Assembly (NCBI GenBank): GCA_040269895.1
Contig: CP158568.1
Location: 4,120,001-4,184,000 of the forward strand
DNA: 64,000 nucleotides
From: Ancalomicrobiaceae bacterium S20
GTDB taxonomy: Bacteria; Pseudomonadota; Alphaproteobacteria; Rhizobiales; Ancalomicrobiaceae
Reading direction: 5' to 3'
This document shows, one piece after another, positions 9,063 through 18,622 of the stretch. The first letter of the stretch is position 1. Each line of letters starts with the position of its first letter. The notes beneath the pieces are model-generated. The model was not told the DNA's origin. It saw only the letters and a program-made list of their open reading frames with translations, and did not search any database. The position numbers were made by a program, and so were the translations under genes.

Positions 9063-10001
9063 TCAAAGACTAAATTGCTCACCGAGGTAGAGACGCCGCA
9101 CATCGGGGTTCTCGACGATCTCGTGCGGCGCTCCCTCGGTCAGCACATGGCCGCCGGCAATGATGGTGGCGCGGTCGATCAGGCCGAGCGTTTCGCGGAC
9201 ATTGTGATCGGTGATCAGGACGCCGATGCCGCGCTGGGTCAGGTGACGCACCAGCGTCTGAATGTCGCCGACGGCGATCGGGTCGATACCGGCGAAGGGC
9301 TCGTCGAGCAGCATGAACGACGGCCGGCTGGCGAGCGCGCGGGCGATCTCGCAGCGGCGGCGTTCGCCGCCCGACAAGGCGATCGACGGCGTCGCGCGCA
9401 GATGATCGATGTGGAACTCGCCGAGCAACTGCTCGAGATCGGCGCGGCGCCGCTTCGGGTCGGGCTCGACCACCTCGAGCACCGCCATGATGTTCTGCTC
9501 GACGGTCAGGCCGCGGAAGATCGAGGCCTCCTGCGGCAGATAGCCGATGCCGAGCCGGGCGCGGCGGTACATCGGCAGGCCGGTGATGTCGTAGCCGTCG
9601 AGCAGGATCTGGCCGGCATCCGGGCGGATCAGGCCGGTGATCATGTAGAAGACGGTGGTCTTGCCGGCGCCGTTCGGACCGAGCAGGCCGACGGCCTCGC
9701 CGCGCCGGACATTGAGGCTGACGCTCTCGACCACGCGACGGCGCTTATAGCTTTTTGCGACCGCAGCGACGACGAGACCCTCGGCCGCGCCGGACGGCAC
9801 GGATCCCGCCGGGGCGGCGGCCCCGGACCGTTGGTCCTGCGGTTGTCGTCCGGCCGGAGCCGGGCCTTTGGCGGGAGACTTCAAGCGGAACTCCGGCAAT
9901 CGGAAGGGGGTGTCTTGCGCGCGAACCGTCGGAAGAGATCGGCGCCGGATGTCGGGCGGCTTCCAACCTCGATCCCGGCCGTCGCGGCACCAGGGCACCA
10001 C
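9063..10001 (-). CDS. lptB: LPS export ABC transporter ATP-binding protein LptB
   Basis: ATPase that powers lipopolysaccharide extraction by LptFG. Walker A GPNGAGKT (residues 108-115 from this start), signature LSGGERRR, Walker [12 protein letters not shown] and the H-loop TDHNVRE are all present. The family usually starts near [17 protein letters not shown]. From the GTG at 10001 there is a Pro/Ala-rich extension of about 74 residues with no clear internal ATG, so the true start is uncertain. It stands between lptA (80 bp upstream) and rpoN. Confidence 0.93.
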   Translation of the reverse strand: MVPWCRDGRDRGWKPPDIRRRSLPTVRAQDTPFRLPEFRLKSPAKGPAPAGRQPQDQRSGAAAPAGSVPSGAAEGLVVAAVAKSYKRRRVVESVSLNVRRGEAVGLLGPNGAGKTTVFYMITGLIRPDAGQILLDGYDITGLPMYRRARLGIGYLPQEASIFRGLTVEQNIMAVLEVVEPDPKRRRADLEQLLGEFHIDHLRATPSIALSGGERRRCEIARALASRPSFMLLDEPFAGIDPIAVGDIQTLVRHLTQRGIGVLITDHNVRETLGLIDRATIIAGGHVLTEGAPHEIVENPDVRRLYLGEQFSL

Positions 10002-10081
10002 ATCGGACGAAGGGGGCTTTCCAGGCGATGCTATGGAGAAAAGCCGCGGGCGCGGCGGTGGCGCCCGCGATCGACGCCCGA

Positions 10082-10648
10082 TCAGGGCGTCTTCGGCTTC
10101 GCCGGAGCGCTCGGCTCGAGCAGCATCTGCACGCGGCCGCCGGTCAGGCGATAGACGCCGGTGCGCAGGTCGACGTCGAGCTTCTCGCCGCGGCCGACGC
10201 TCTTGCCCTGCGCGAGCACGACGTTGCCGGTCAGCTGGGCGGTCTGCGAGCGCATGTCGAACCAGCCATGATCGCCGGTCGCGGTCTGGTCGCCCTGATT
10301 GATGACGACCTTGCCGTCGGCCTCGAAGCGGCGGATCTGCTGGGCTCCGGGCGAGCCGGCGGCGGCGACGCCCTTGCCCTCGTAGAAGATCTTCACCTTG
10401 ACCGCCTTGAGGGTCGAGTCCTTCTGGCGCACCTGGACATTGCCGGTCAGCACGGCGGTCTGGTCGCGGTCCTGCACCTCGAAGGCGTCCGCCTCGACCT
10501 GGATCGGGTCGTTGGAATTGGCGCCGAAGCCGCGGAACGCGTCGGAGACGCCGGTGCCCTGCGCGAAGGCGGCGCCGCTTGCGAGCGCGCCGAGCGCAAG
10601 GGCCGAGCCCGCGGCGAGAACCATTTTACGGATCGTCATGCGTCTCAT
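10082..10648 (-). CDS. lptA: Periplasmic LPS transport protein LptA (OstA-like)
   Basis: A 188-residue periplasmic bridge protein that passes LPS from LptC to LptD. The signal peptide spans residues 1-29 ([16 protein letters not shown]). The OstA/LptA beta-jellyroll strands follow ([56 protein letters not shown]). Its ATG overlaps the lptC stop as ATGA (10645-10648), so the two are translationally coupled. Confidence 0.95.
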   Translation of the reverse strand: MRRMTIRKMVLAAGSALALGALASGAAFAQGTGVSDAFRGFGANSNDPIQVEADAFEVQDRDQTAVLTGNVQVRQKDSTLKAVKVKIFYEGKGVAAAGSPGAQQIRRFEADGKVVINQGDQTATGDHGWFDMRSQTAQLTGNVVLAQGKSVGRGEKLDVDLRTGVYRLTGGRVQMLLEPSAPAKPKTP

Positions 10649-11367
10649 CTCCCGGCCTCGGCCGAATTCGAACGGAAGGCCGGCCCGCCGGCCGGTTCCC
10701 CCGGCTTCGCCGGGACCGGCAGCAGGTTCATGCGGACGCCGCCGGTGAAGCGGATCGCGTGACCCTCGTCGGTCACATCGACACCGCCCGCCTCGATCCG
10801 GCCGGCCGGTCCATCGATCGTCACCGGACGATCGCTGGTCATGCGGCCCGAGTCGAGATCGACATTCGCGAGCGCCCCCTCGATCCGATAGCCGTTCGAG
10901 GTCACGACGCTCAAGCCCTCATCGAGCACGAGCTTCTGTGTCGTGCCGTCGTAGCGGCCATGCTTGGCCTCGATCTTGGCCCAGGTCTGGTCGGGCATCT
11001 CGATGCGGCCGTCGATCTTCTCAAGGGTGACGACCTTCGGATTGTCGAGGCTCTGATAGGCGCGCGCGGCGGTCACGTCATAGGCGCGGTTCTTCGCGCG
11101 CCCCGACAGCCGCGGCTCGACCATGGTCAGGCCGTCCTTGGAGAACAGAACGCCCGGCATGTTGATGCCGGGCAGGAAGGATTTGAGCGCCACGATCGCG
11201 GCGACCATCAGCGCGATCGCCACGCCGGCGATCGGCAGCAGGATCTTGAGCAGGCGCACACGCCGGCTGTGGCGGCTCGCGGCATGGCGCGCGCGAACCT
11301 GGCCGCGCGCCGCGTCGGGCTGCGCGGGGACCATTCGAGAATCGAGGTCCATGTCGATGTCGGTCAT
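10645..11367 (-). CDS. lptC: LPS export inner-membrane protein LptC
   Basis: A 240-residue bitopic inner-membrane protein that receives LPS from LptFG and hands it to LptA. A basic cytoplasmic N-terminus (RHAASRHSRRVRLLK) leads into one membrane helix (IAGVAIALMVAAIVAL), then a periplasmic LptC fold (LSGRAKNRAYDVTAARAYQS). ATG 11367 is chosen because the upstream in-frame codons add a low-complexity stretch not seen in the family. First gene of the lptC-lptA-lptB-rpoN order. Confidence 0.9.
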   Translation of the reverse strand: MTDIDMDLDSRMVPAQPDAARGQVRARHAASRHSRRVRLLKILLPIAGVAIALMVAAIVALKSFLPGINMPGVLFSKDGLTMVEPRLSGRAKNRAYDVTAARAYQSLDNPKVVTLEKIDGRIEMPDQTWAKIEAKHGRYDGTTQKLVLDEGLSVVTSNGYRIEGALANVDLDSGRMTSDRPVTIDGPAGRIEAGGVDVTDEGHAIRFTGGVRMNLLPVPAKPGEPAGGPAFRSNSAEAGR

Positions 11368-11571
11368 TCCGCGTCCGCTCGGTTCGGGCCCCCACCCTTC
11401 CCTTCGGTTATGCCAATTCCACCGTGATCGCGCCTGTCGGAAGGGGTGCCTTCCCGGCGTCTGCGGCTCGGGGCCGATGTGGTCCCTCGCATTCTCCACA
11501 CAAGCCCCGCATCGTCACGCGAGCCATGTGTCGACCGGAGAGCGGTGCCTCCGGCGGTCCTCGCCGTGCCG

Positions 11572-12186
11572 TCAGGAATGATCGAGCACGTCGTTTTCGG
11601 CGTAGCCGAGCAGGTCCAGCTTCGCCTTCGTCGGAAGATACTCGAAACAGGCCGCCGCCAGATCAGTGCGACCCTCACGTTCGAGCCAGAAATCGAGTTT
11701 TTCCTTGATCTGGTGCAGGTAGAGCACGTCCGAGGCGGCGTAGGCGAGCTGCGCCTCGGTCAGCTCGTCGGCGCCCCAGTCCGAGCTCTGCTGCTGCTTG
11801 GAGATCTCGACGCCGATGCAATCCTTGACCAAGTCCTTGAGTCCGTGTCGGTCCGTGTAGGTCCTGACCAGTTTCGAGGCGACCTTGGTGCAGTAGATCG
11901 GCGCCGTCGTGACTCCGAAGGTATGGAACAAAACGCCGATATCGAAGCGCGCATAGTGAAAGATCTTCACGATCGCGGGATCGGCGAGGAGCTTTTCGAG
12001 GTTCGGCGCCCGCTTCTGGCCGAGACCGATCTTGACGACATCCGCGCTGCCGTCGCCGGGCGAGAGCTGCACCACGCAGAGCCGGTCGCGATGGGGGTTG
12101 AGGCCCATCGTCTCGGTGTCGATCGCCACGGATGTCGTGTAGCGGGAAAGATCGGGCAGATCGCCGACGTGGTAGCGGATGGTCAT
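11572..12186 (-). CDS. rnd: Ribonuclease D-type 3'-5' exonuclease
   Basis: A 204-residue DEDD exonuclease. Exo I is AIDTETMGLNP, Exo II HYARFDIGVLFHTF and Exo III YAASDVLYL, giving the four metal-binding acids. It lacks the HRDC domains of E. coli RNase D, as do the short alphaproteobacterial members that process stable RNA 3' ends. The ATG at 12186 is preferred to two TTG codons immediately upstream. It lies about 200 bp upstream of lptC on the same strand, as in many Hyphomicrobiales. Confidence 0.92.
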   Translation of the reverse strand: MTIRYHVGDLPDLSRYTTSVAIDTETMGLNPHRDRLCVVQLSPGDGSADVVKIGLGQKRAPNLEKLLADPAIVKIFHYARFDIGVLFHTFGVTTAPIYCTKVASKLVRTYTDRHGLKDLVKDCIGVEISKQQQSSDWGADELTEAQLAYAASDVLYLHQIKEKLDFWLEREGRTDLAAACFEYLPTKAKLDLLGYAENDVLDHS

Positions 12187-12320
12187 CAACAACAGCCGTC
12201 AGATGCGGGGCGAAGGGGCGAGATCATGCGTGGACGGGCCCGACCTCGACACTCCAGGTGCCGGCGCGCCCGCGCGATCTCTCTACCACGCACGAGGAGG
12301 AATGACGATTCGGTGAAGAT

Positions 12321-12381
12321 CGCGATCCGGGACTAAAATTGCAGCCCCGGATCGCGCCGGTGGTTCGACGGAACCACCGGC
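12321..12381 (-). terminator. Paired hairpins downstream of the ABC importer
   Basis: Two stems occur between the importer ATPase and rnd: CGCGATCCGGG (12321-12331) with CCCGGATCGCG (12346-12356), and GCCGGTGGTTC (12356-12366) with GAACCACCGGC (12371-12381). The two overlap by one base. On the minus strand there is no strong T run directly after the first stem, so termination is plausible but not proven. Confidence 0.4.
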
Positions 12382-12403
12382 ACTTGGATCGACCGCTCGC
12401 CGG

Positions 12404-13723
12404 TCACTCGCCGCTCTCGAGGCTGAACAGCTCGGCGTTCTCGTCGTAGGCGAAGAGCTCCGCATAGCGCGCCCAGGAGACGACCGTCGCCAGCGTCTCG
12501 TCGGCATAGTCCTCGGACATGTAGTCCTCGAGCTCGTTGCGGAAGCGTGCCGCCGGCGCCGAATGGGTCGGGCGCTCGTCGAGCACGCGCCGGATCAGGC
12601 CGACGATCGGCACGAAATTCAGGAGATGCTGCGCGAACAGCGTCTTGCGCGCGTCGGTGTCCAGATCGGCGAAGGTCCTGCCCGCCTCGGTCAGCACCAG
12701 ATCGCCTTCCTCGACCACCGCGAAACGCAGGAGCTGCAGCGCCTCGGCGAGGTGGAACAGCTCGTCCGATTCCATCTGCAGCCGATCCGCCAGCACGGGC
12801 AGGTCGGCGCGGCCGCGGAACGGATCGGTCGCGACCGCCTCGATCAGGCCGGACATGACGTTGGTCGAGACATGGTTCAGCACCATGCCGACGCCCGAGC
12901 CGGGAATGCCCTCGGCGGCGAGCGACTTCGGCTCGGCGCGCTGGGTCATCCGCGCGTAGATGCTGTCGACCAGCGCGCGGAAGCGCGGGTCGAGGCGGTT
13001 GCGCGGATGCGGCAGTTCGACCTTGATCTCGGCGGCGATCCGGCCCGGGTTCGACGAGAACACCAGGATGCGGTCGCACATCAGCACCGCCTCCTCGATG
13101 TTGTGGGTGACGATCAGCACCGACTTCATCGGCAGCCGGCCTTCAGTCCACAGATCGATGATGTCGGTGCGCAGCGTCTCGGCGGTCAGCACGTCGAGCG
13201 CCGAGAACGGCTCGTCCATCAGCATCAGGTCCGGGTGGACGACGAGCGCCCGCGCGAAACCGACGCGCTGGCGCATGCCGCCGGACAGCTCCTTCGGGTA
13301 GGCGTTCTCGAAGCCGCCGAGACCGATCAGGTCGATGGCGGCTTCCGCGCGGGCCTCGCGGGTGACCGCATCGACGCCGAGCGCCTCGAGGCCGAGCTCG
13401 ACGTTCTGCTGCACGGTGAGCCAGGGGAACAGCGCGAAGGACTGGAACACCATCGCGACGCCCTTGGGCGGGCCGGCGATGGTCTCGCCGCGGCACAGCG
13501 CATCGCCGGTCGAGGGCTTCGACAGGCCGGCGATGATCCGGAGCAGCGTCGACTTGCCCGAGCCGGAACGGCCGAGCAGGCCGACGATCTCACCGGGGCG
13601 GATGGTCAGATCGACGTGGTCGAGGACCAGCAGATCCTCGCCGTTCGCCTTCGGGAACGAGCGGCTGACGTTCCGGATGTCGATCAGGGGCGTGACGTTC
13701 GAGACGTGATCGAGGTTTGCCAT
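12404..13723 (-). CDS. NitT/TauT-type ABC transporter ATP-binding protein with C-terminal AAA-associated domain
   Basis: A 439-residue ATPase of the nitrate/sulfonate/taurine importer class. The ABC domain (about 12-255) has Walker A LLGRSGSGKST, the Q-loop MVFQSFALFPWLT, signature LSGGMRQR and Walker B LMLMDEPFSALD. The C-terminal 150 residues are an AAA-associated winged-helix-like domain (ADRLQMESDELFHLAEALQL, AQHLLNFVPIVGLIRRVL) seen in a subset of these ATPases. It follows the permease gene by 18 bp. The substrate cannot be read from the sequence. Confidence 0.92.
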   Translation of the reverse strand: MANLDHVSNVTPLIDIRNVSRSFPKANGEDLLVLDHVDLTIRPGEIVGLLGRSGSGKSTLLRIIAGLSKPSTGDALCRGETIAGPPKGVAMVFQSFALFPWLTVQQNVELGLEALGVDAVTREARAEAAIDLIGLGGFENAYPKELSGGMRQRVGFARALVVHPDLMLMDEPFSALDVLTAETLRTDIIDLWTEGRLPMKSVLIVTHNIEEAVLMCDRILVFSSNPGRIAAEIKVELPHPRNRLDPRFRALVDSIYARMTQRAEPKSLAAEGIPGSGVGMVLNHVSTNVMSGLIEAVATDPFRGRADLPVLADRLQMESDELFHLAEALQLLRFAVVEEGDLVLTEAGRTFADLDTDARKTLFAQHLLNFVPIVGLIRRVLDERPTHSAPAARFRNELEDYMSEDYADETLATVVSWARYAELFAYDENAELFSLESGE

Positions 13724-13741
13724 GATTTTCTACTCCGGAGC

Positions 13742-15475
13742 TCAGCCGAGACGCAGGCGGGTTTCGCCGAAGGCGTAGAGCGGCCGCCACAGCAGCCGGT
13801 TGAACAGGGTCACGAAGATCGACATCACCGCGATGCCGAGAACCACACGGGGGAAGTCGCCCGCCTCGGTCGCCTGGGCGATGTAGGAGCCGAGCCCGGT
13901 CGCGGTCAGCTTGGTGTCGCCCCAGCTGGCGACCTCGGCCACGATCGAGGCGTTCCAGGAGCCGCCGGAGGCGGTGATCGCGCCGGTGACGTAGTAGGGG
14001 AAGATCCCCGGCAGGATGACGTTCTTCCACCAGCGCCAGCCGGTCAGGTGGAAGCTCTGCGCTGCTTCCTTGAGGTCCGACGGGAAGGCCGTGGTGCCGG
14101 CGATGACGTTGAACAGGATGTACCACTGCGTGCCGAGGATCATCAGCGGGCTCAGCCAGACGTCGGCGGAGAGCTTGAAGTGGACGATCAGCACGACGGC
14201 GACGGGGAAGGCGATGTTGGCCGGGAACGCCGCCAGGAACTGCGCCAGCGGCTGGACCTTCTCGGCGATCTTGGGCCGGAGGCCGACCCAGACGCCGATC
14301 GGCACCCAGACGACGGTCGCCAGCGCCATCAGCACCACGACGCGCACCAGCGTGATGAAGCCCTTGCCGACCGCCTCCGCGACATCGGCGAGGCCGAGCG
14401 AGGCACCGACGAAGACATAGACTTCCCAGGCGACCCAGGCCGTGCCGAGACCGACGATCACCAGCCAGAGCGTATCAACGATCCGGCCGGGGATCGGTAA
14501 GCCGCGGCCGAACGACGGCAGGCCGAAGGAGGGCAGCCGCAAGCCGGCGACGCGGCCGAACTGGCCGGCGATGGCGCCCGAGACCGCGCGCAGCGCGCGG
14601 GTGCGGCGGAACAGGTCGAGCAGCCAGGAGGTCGGCTGGTCGGCCGAGGCCGTCTGTTCGAAGCGGAACTTGTCGGCCCAGGCGACGATCGGCCGGAACA
14701 GCAGCTGGTCGTAGGCGACGATGATCACCAGCATGGTCAGGACCGCGAGGCCGACCGCGCCGAGGTTCTGCTCCTTGATCGCCAGCGCCACCCAGGAGCC
14801 GATGCCCGGCAGGGTGACGGTCGTGTCGCCGACCGTGATCGCCTCGGAGGCGACCACGAAGAACCAGCCGCCGGACATGGACATCATCGTGTTCCAGACC
14901 AGGCCCGGCATGGCGAAGGGCACGTCGAGCGTCCAGAACCGCTGCCAGGTCGACAGGTGGAAGCTCTGCGAGGCCTCCTCGAGATCCTTCGGCACGCTCC
15001 GGAGCGACTGGTACATGGAGAAGGTCATGTTCCAGGCCTGGCTGGTGAAGATCGCGAACACGCTCGCGAGCTCGGCACCGAGGATCTGGCCGGGGAACAG
15101 GCCCATGAAGAACACGACCGTGAAGGTGAGGAAGCCGAGGATCGGCACCGACTGCAGCACGTCGAGGATCGGGATCAGCACGATCTCGGCCTTGCGGCTC
15201 TTCGCGGCGAGCGTCGCGTAGACGAAGGTGAAGATCAGCGACCAGACGATCGCCATCAGCATGCGCAGCGTCGTGCGCAGCGCATATTCGGGCAGATGCC
15301 AGGGATCGAGCGTCATCGGCGCGACGTCGAGCACCGTCAGCGGCTGCGCGGTGGCACGCGCGCCATAGGCGATCAGCACCATCACGCCGATGACGAGCAA
15401 GAGCGCGGCGACGTCGAAAACGTTGGGAAGATAGGAGCGGCCGACGCCCGCGGGGGCGACCCGGTGAAAGACCAT
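13742..15475 (-). CDS. Fused two-module ABC transporter permease, NitT/TauT type
   Basis: A 577-residue inner-membrane permease made of two BPD_transp_1 modules in one chain. Each has its own EAA-type coupling motif: EEASQSFHLSTWQRFWTLDVP in the first half and KEAAQSFHLTGWRWWKNVILP in the second. About 12 membrane segments are visible. The two halves are divergent duplicates, so one protein can form the whole membrane channel. ATG 15475 fits the membrane N-terminus. No substrate-binding protein is present in the window, although this transporter class normally needs one. A short leader-like ORF precedes it. Confidence 0.9.
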   Translation of the reverse strand: MVFHRVAPAGVGRSYLPNVFDVAALLLVIGVMVLIAYGARATAQPLTVLDVAPMTLDPWHLPEYALRTTLRMLMAIVWSLIFTFVYATLAAKSRKAEIVLIPILDVLQSVPILGFLTFTVVFFMGLFPGQILGAELASVFAIFTSQAWNMTFSMYQSLRSVPKDLEEASQSFHLSTWQRFWTLDVPFAMPGLVWNTMMSMSGGWFFVVASEAITVGDTTVTLPGIGSWVALAIKEQNLGAVGLAVLTMLVIIVAYDQLLFRPIVAWADKFRFEQTASADQPTSWLLDLFRRTRALRAVSGAIAGQFGRVAGLRLPSFGLPSFGRGLPIPGRIVDTLWLVIVGLGTAWVAWEVYVFVGASLGLADVAEAVGKGFITLVRVVVLMALATVVWVPIGVWVGLRPKIAEKVQPLAQFLAAFPANIAFPVAVVLIVHFKLSADVWLSPLMILGTQWYILFNVIAGTTAFPSDLKEAAQSFHLTGWRWWKNVILPGIFPYYVTGAITASGGSWNASIVAEVASWGDTKLTATGLGSYIAQATEAGDFPRVVLGIAVMSIFVTLFNRLLWRPLYAFGETRLRLG

Positions 15476-15539
15476 CGTGATGAACCTCGTCGCTGGAGGC
15501 GAATGACGGAAAGCTTGCAGAATCGTCCGGTCAGCCGGC

Positions 15540-15734
15540 TCAACTTCGGGCAAGATTCCGCAAGTTCATCGACGTCAGATGACAATGGTCTGCGGAAAGA
15601 CGGGGGCGCGCGACATCAGCGGCAGGGGTAACCGCGGCGGCGCTCGCGGCAACGCGGCCGCGCATCAGGAAAACCTGAGGGCAAAAGGTCATGGCTCGTC
15701 TCCAATGCCGCGCGCGCGGCCGGACGAGCCTCAA
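15540..15734 (-). CDS. Possible leader ORF upstream of the ABC permease
   Basis: Sixty-four codons (or 50 from the internal ATG), ending 64 bp before the permease ATG. The C-terminal part RLSADHCHLTSMNLRNLARS resembles the short RLSxDxCxLT-type leader peptides I recall upstream of sulfur-compound transporters, but I cannot verify that without a search. A small hairpin (GAGCC-TTATTGA-GGCTC) lies about 40 bases before that internal ATG. It may be a regulatory upstream ORF or no gene at all. Confidence 0.3.
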   Translation of the reverse strand: MRLVRPRARHWRRAMTFCPQVFLMRGRVAASAAAVTPAADVARPRLSADHCHLTSMNLRNLARS

Positions 15735-16147
15735 TAAGGCTCAGCGGACCGCAGGACGTGCGACTGACGGGGTAGGTCGACTGTAGGTGTCCATGGGTGC
15801 TTGACTTTTAGGCCCGGCGGGATGTTTCCCGAGCCGGAGCGTGGCCGTCATGATCTCGATTTCCGTCATTGTCAACACCGGGTTGAATGCCGGCGAATAC
15901 ATGACGGATTTGTCAAGTTACTTGAGTGACGCGTCTGTCAGGAAAGGGAAGCGCAGCCGCGCACCGGCGATCGCCTGCGAAGACGAACATGCGATAAACC
16001 CGGGCGTCAGACGCCGGACGATCGAGCACGCGAGATCCTGGAAGCGAAGGCGACGCGCCCGGGCGGAGAGCGCGAACTCATGATGTCACGAAGAAGCGCA
16101 TTTCACGCTCTCGGTCTTCGTTCGATCACACATCTCTGAAGAAGAGA
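15735..16147. other. Intergenic between the ABC unit and tRNA-Leu
   Basis: About 410 bp that must contain the importer promoter (minus strand) and the tRNA-Leu trailer. The stretch 15855-15950 is noticeably less GC-rich than its surroundings. I do not see a defined riboswitch or gene. Confidence 0.4.
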
Positions 16148-16232
16148 TGGTGCCCAGGAAAGGACTCGAACCTTCACGGCTTGCACCACTGGTACCTGAA
16201 ACCAGCGCGTCTACCAATTCCGCCACCTGGGC
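16148..16232 (-). tRNA. tRNA-Leu(CAG)
   Basis: The minus strand reads GCCCAGGTGGCGGAATTGG and ends TTTCCTGGGCA-CCA with CCA encoded. The anticodon arm CTGGT-TTCAGGT-ACCAG gives anticodon CAG. A variable arm (TGGTGCAAGCCGT) and the T-arm GGTTCGAGTCC complete a class II tRNA-Leu of 85 nt. Confidence 0.96.
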
Positions 16233-16505
16233 AACGGCGGCGACGGATAGGGGGTCCGGCGGGGGTTGTCAAGCGGCATCGTGCCGGGGCGTCGAATTCG
16301 TCTCGTTCATCCACAGGCGCCGATCTTTCGAAGCCGGCGTCCCTTTCGGCCGTGGGGTTCGGCGCCCCGCTCGTCCCATATCGGGAACCAGACGAAGGGG
16401 CGGACGACGCGAAGGCCGAAACCCTCCGGCTTCGTCCGCCCTTCACAAGCGGCGCGTCGGCGGCTATGCAACGTCAAGCCATTCCGCGACTGCGAAGGAT
16501 CGCCC

Positions 16506-17480
16506 ATGCCCGCTCCCCTCAACGGCAAACTGGTCACGGTTTTCGGCGGCTCCGGCTTCGTCGGCCGCTATGTCGTTCGCGCGCTCGCCGCGCGCGGCTA
16601 CCGGGTGCGCGCCGCCTGCCGCCGGCCCGACCTCGCCGGCCAGCTGCAGCCCTACGGCGTCGTCGGGCAGATCATGCCCGTGCAGGCCAATCTGAGGCCG
16701 AAATACCGCTGGTCGGTCGAGCGCGCCGTCGAGGGCGCGGATGCGGTGGTGAACTGCGTCGGCATTCTCGCCGAGAGCGGCCGGCAGACCTTCGATCAGG
16801 TGCAGGCGCGCGGCGCGGCCGTCGTGGCGGAGGCCGCCAAGGCCGCCGGCGTCGAACGATTCGTGCAGGTCTCGGCGATCGGCGCCGATCCGGCCTCCGC
16901 CTCGGTCTACGCCCGTACCAAGGCCGCCGGCGAGGCCGCCGTGCTCGCCGCCTATCCGGACGCGACCATCGTGCGGCCGTCGGTGATGTTCGGCCAGGAC
17001 GACGACTTCTTCAACAAGTTCGCCGATCTCGCCCGCATGCTGCCGGTCCTGCCGCTGATCGGCGGCGGACATACGAAGTTCCAGCCGGCCTATGTGGTCG
17101 ACGTCGCCGAGGTGATCGCACGCGCCGTCGACGGCACGATCGCCGCCGGCATCTACGAGCTCGGCGGGCCGGAAGTGAAGACCTTCCGCGAGTGCCTCGA
17201 ACTCGTGCTCGCGCAGACCCACCGCTCGCGGCCCTTCGTCGAGATCCCGTTCGGCATCGCGCGGCTGCAGGCGAAGCTGCTGCAGATGCTGCCGGGCAAG
17301 CTCCTGACCGAGGATCAGGTCGAGCTCCTGAAGCACGACAACGTCGTCTCGGCGGAAGCGACCGCGAGCGGGCGCACGCTCGAGGGTATCGGTATCCGTC
17401 CGGCGACGCTCGAGGCGATCCTGCCGAGCTACCTGTGGCGGTTCCGCCCGGCCGGTCAGTTCGACCGCAAGCCGGCCTGA
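16506..17480 (+). CDS. NAD(P)-binding protein, complex I NDUFA9 subunit family
   Basis: A 324-residue atypical short-chain dehydrogenase. The Rossmann fold starts VTVFGGSGFVGRYVVRALAA, followed by ADAVVNCVGIL and the SVYARTKAAGEAAV helix with the Tyr/Lys pair. Homologues are the accessory NDUFA9 subunit of alphaproteobacterial and mitochondrial complex I, which binds NADPH at the hydrophilic/membrane arm junction. ATG 16506 is chosen for the Rossmann start; the same frame is open upstream but has no family similarity. A terminator follows at 17524. Confidence 0.88.
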   Translation: MPAPLNGKLVTVFGGSGFVGRYVVRALAARGYRVRAACRRPDLAGQLQPYGVVGQIMPVQANLRPKYRWSVERAVEGADAVVNCVGILAESGRQTFDQVQARGAAVVAEAAKAAGVERFVQVSAIGADPASASVYARTKAAGEAAVLAAYPDATIVRPSVMFGQDDDFFNKFADLARMLPVLPLIGGGHTKFQPAYVVDVAEVIARAVDGTIAAGIYELGGPEVKTFRECLELVLAQTHRSRPFVEIPFGIARLQAKLLQMLPGKLLTEDQVELLKHDNVVSAEATASGRTLEGIGIRPATLEAILPSYLWRFRPAGQFDRKPA

Positions 17481-17523
17481 ACGCGGCGCGAAACGGCTTT
17501 CCACCGCACAACTGCGTGATCGA

Positions 17524-17558
17524 GACGCCGGATCCACATGGGTCCGGCGTCTTCGTTT
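17524..17558 (+). terminator. Rho-independent terminator
   Basis: Stem GACGCCGGA (17524-17532) with TCCGGCGTC (17543-17551), followed by TTCGTTTT. It lies about 45 bp after the NDUFA9-family gene. Confidence 0.7.
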
Positions 17559-17781
17559 TGCGTGCCCGCAAGCGCCGAAACGGCAGGTCAGGCAAACGAA
17601 TCGGGAAACGCCATTGCGTCCGCGACCGTCAATTCGGCGACGGAGCCGCGCAGTTTACCGTGTTCGTATACGGGTTGTTTGGCTTATCCGGTCAAACTAT
17701 ACCGATCCGCCAGCCGGCAGGGCTGTCCCGTCCCATGCCCGTCCGCCCGCGCTCCGTGGTCGCGGCCGACCCTGGATTTCC

Positions 17782-18474
17782 ATGCTCAAGATCTTCCATC
17801 ATCCGTTTTCGGCGAGCTCCCGTTTCGTGCGCCTGATGTGCGCGGAATACGGCGTGCAGGCCGAATACGTCGTCGAGCGACCCTGGGACCGGCGCCGCGA
17901 GTTCCTGATCATGAACCCGGCCGGTACACTGCCGGTGGTGGTCGAGAACGACGGCCCGCCGATCTGCGGCCCGATGGTGGCGATGGAGTACATCGACGAG
18001 ACGCGCGGCTACGCCATGGGCGACCGCCGGCTGATGCCCAATCACGCCGAGACGCGCGCCGAGGTGCGGCGGCTGGTCGAGTGGTTCCTGCTCAAGTTCG
18101 AGGCCGAGGTCACCGGCTATCTGGTGCAGGAGAAGATCTACAAGCTCGAGATGCCGCGCGGGCTCGGCGGCGGCGAGCCCGATTCCACCGTGCTGCGCGC
18201 CGCGCGCTCGAACATCCGGCATCACCTGAAATACGTCGGCTATCTCGCCGCCACGCGCGACTGGCTCGCGGGCCCACGCATGACCTTCGCCGATCTCGCG
18301 GCCGCGGCGACGCTCTCCTGCGCCGACTATCTCGGCGAAGTGCCGTGGGACGACGACGATCACGCCCGGCACTGGTATGCGCGGATCAAGTCGCGACCGT
18401 CGTTCCGGCCGCTGCTTGCCGATCGCATCCTGGCGATGCCGCCGTCGTCGACCTACGCCGATCTCGATTTCTGA
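17782..18474 (+). CDS. Glutathione S-transferase family protein
   Basis: A 230-residue GST. The thioredoxin-like domain (1-80) starts MLKIFHHPFSASSRFVRLMC and has the cis-Pro motif NPAGTLPVVV and the GPMVAMEYIDE glutathione-binding region. The all-helical C-terminal domain ends with FADLAAAATLSCADYLGEVPW and WYARIKSRPSFRPLL. Cytosolic; conjugation or reduction of electrophiles is expected, but the physiological substrate is unknown. ATG 17782 matches the family N-terminus; it has no close Shine-Dalgarno site. Confidence 0.9.
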   Translation: MLKIFHHPFSASSRFVRLMCAEYGVQAEYVVERPWDRRREFLIMNPAGTLPVVVENDGPPICGPMVAMEYIDETRGYAMGDRRLMPNHAETRAEVRRLVEWFLLKFEAEVTGYLVQEKIYKLEMPRGLGGGEPDSTVLRAARSNIRHHLKYVGYLAATRDWLAGPRMTFADLAAAATLSCADYLGEVPWDDDDHARHWYARIKSRPSFRPLLADRILAMPPSSTYADLDF

Positions 18475-18622
18475 ACCACGATCGCCGGTCGGGACGTTGC
18501 CGGGCGCTGCCATACGGCGCTGCCGCTTCCCTACGACGGTGAAACGCTCTAGACACGGTCACGCGGCCGTCATCGAGACGCGACCGCTCCCGATCGTGAC
18601 CAGAAGCCGGAACCTTCAGCCC

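Noticed and set aside
12563..14500. A 645-codon plus-strand frame opposite the ABC ATPase and permease
   Set aside because: Antisense shadow; composition (Asp/Arg/His-rich) and lack of ribosome site or domain match other shadows in this window.
15476..15840. A guanidine (ykkC-type) riboswitch before the ABC permease
   Set aside because: The transporter class made it worth looking for, but the conserved ykkC sequence blocks are not visible on the minus strand.
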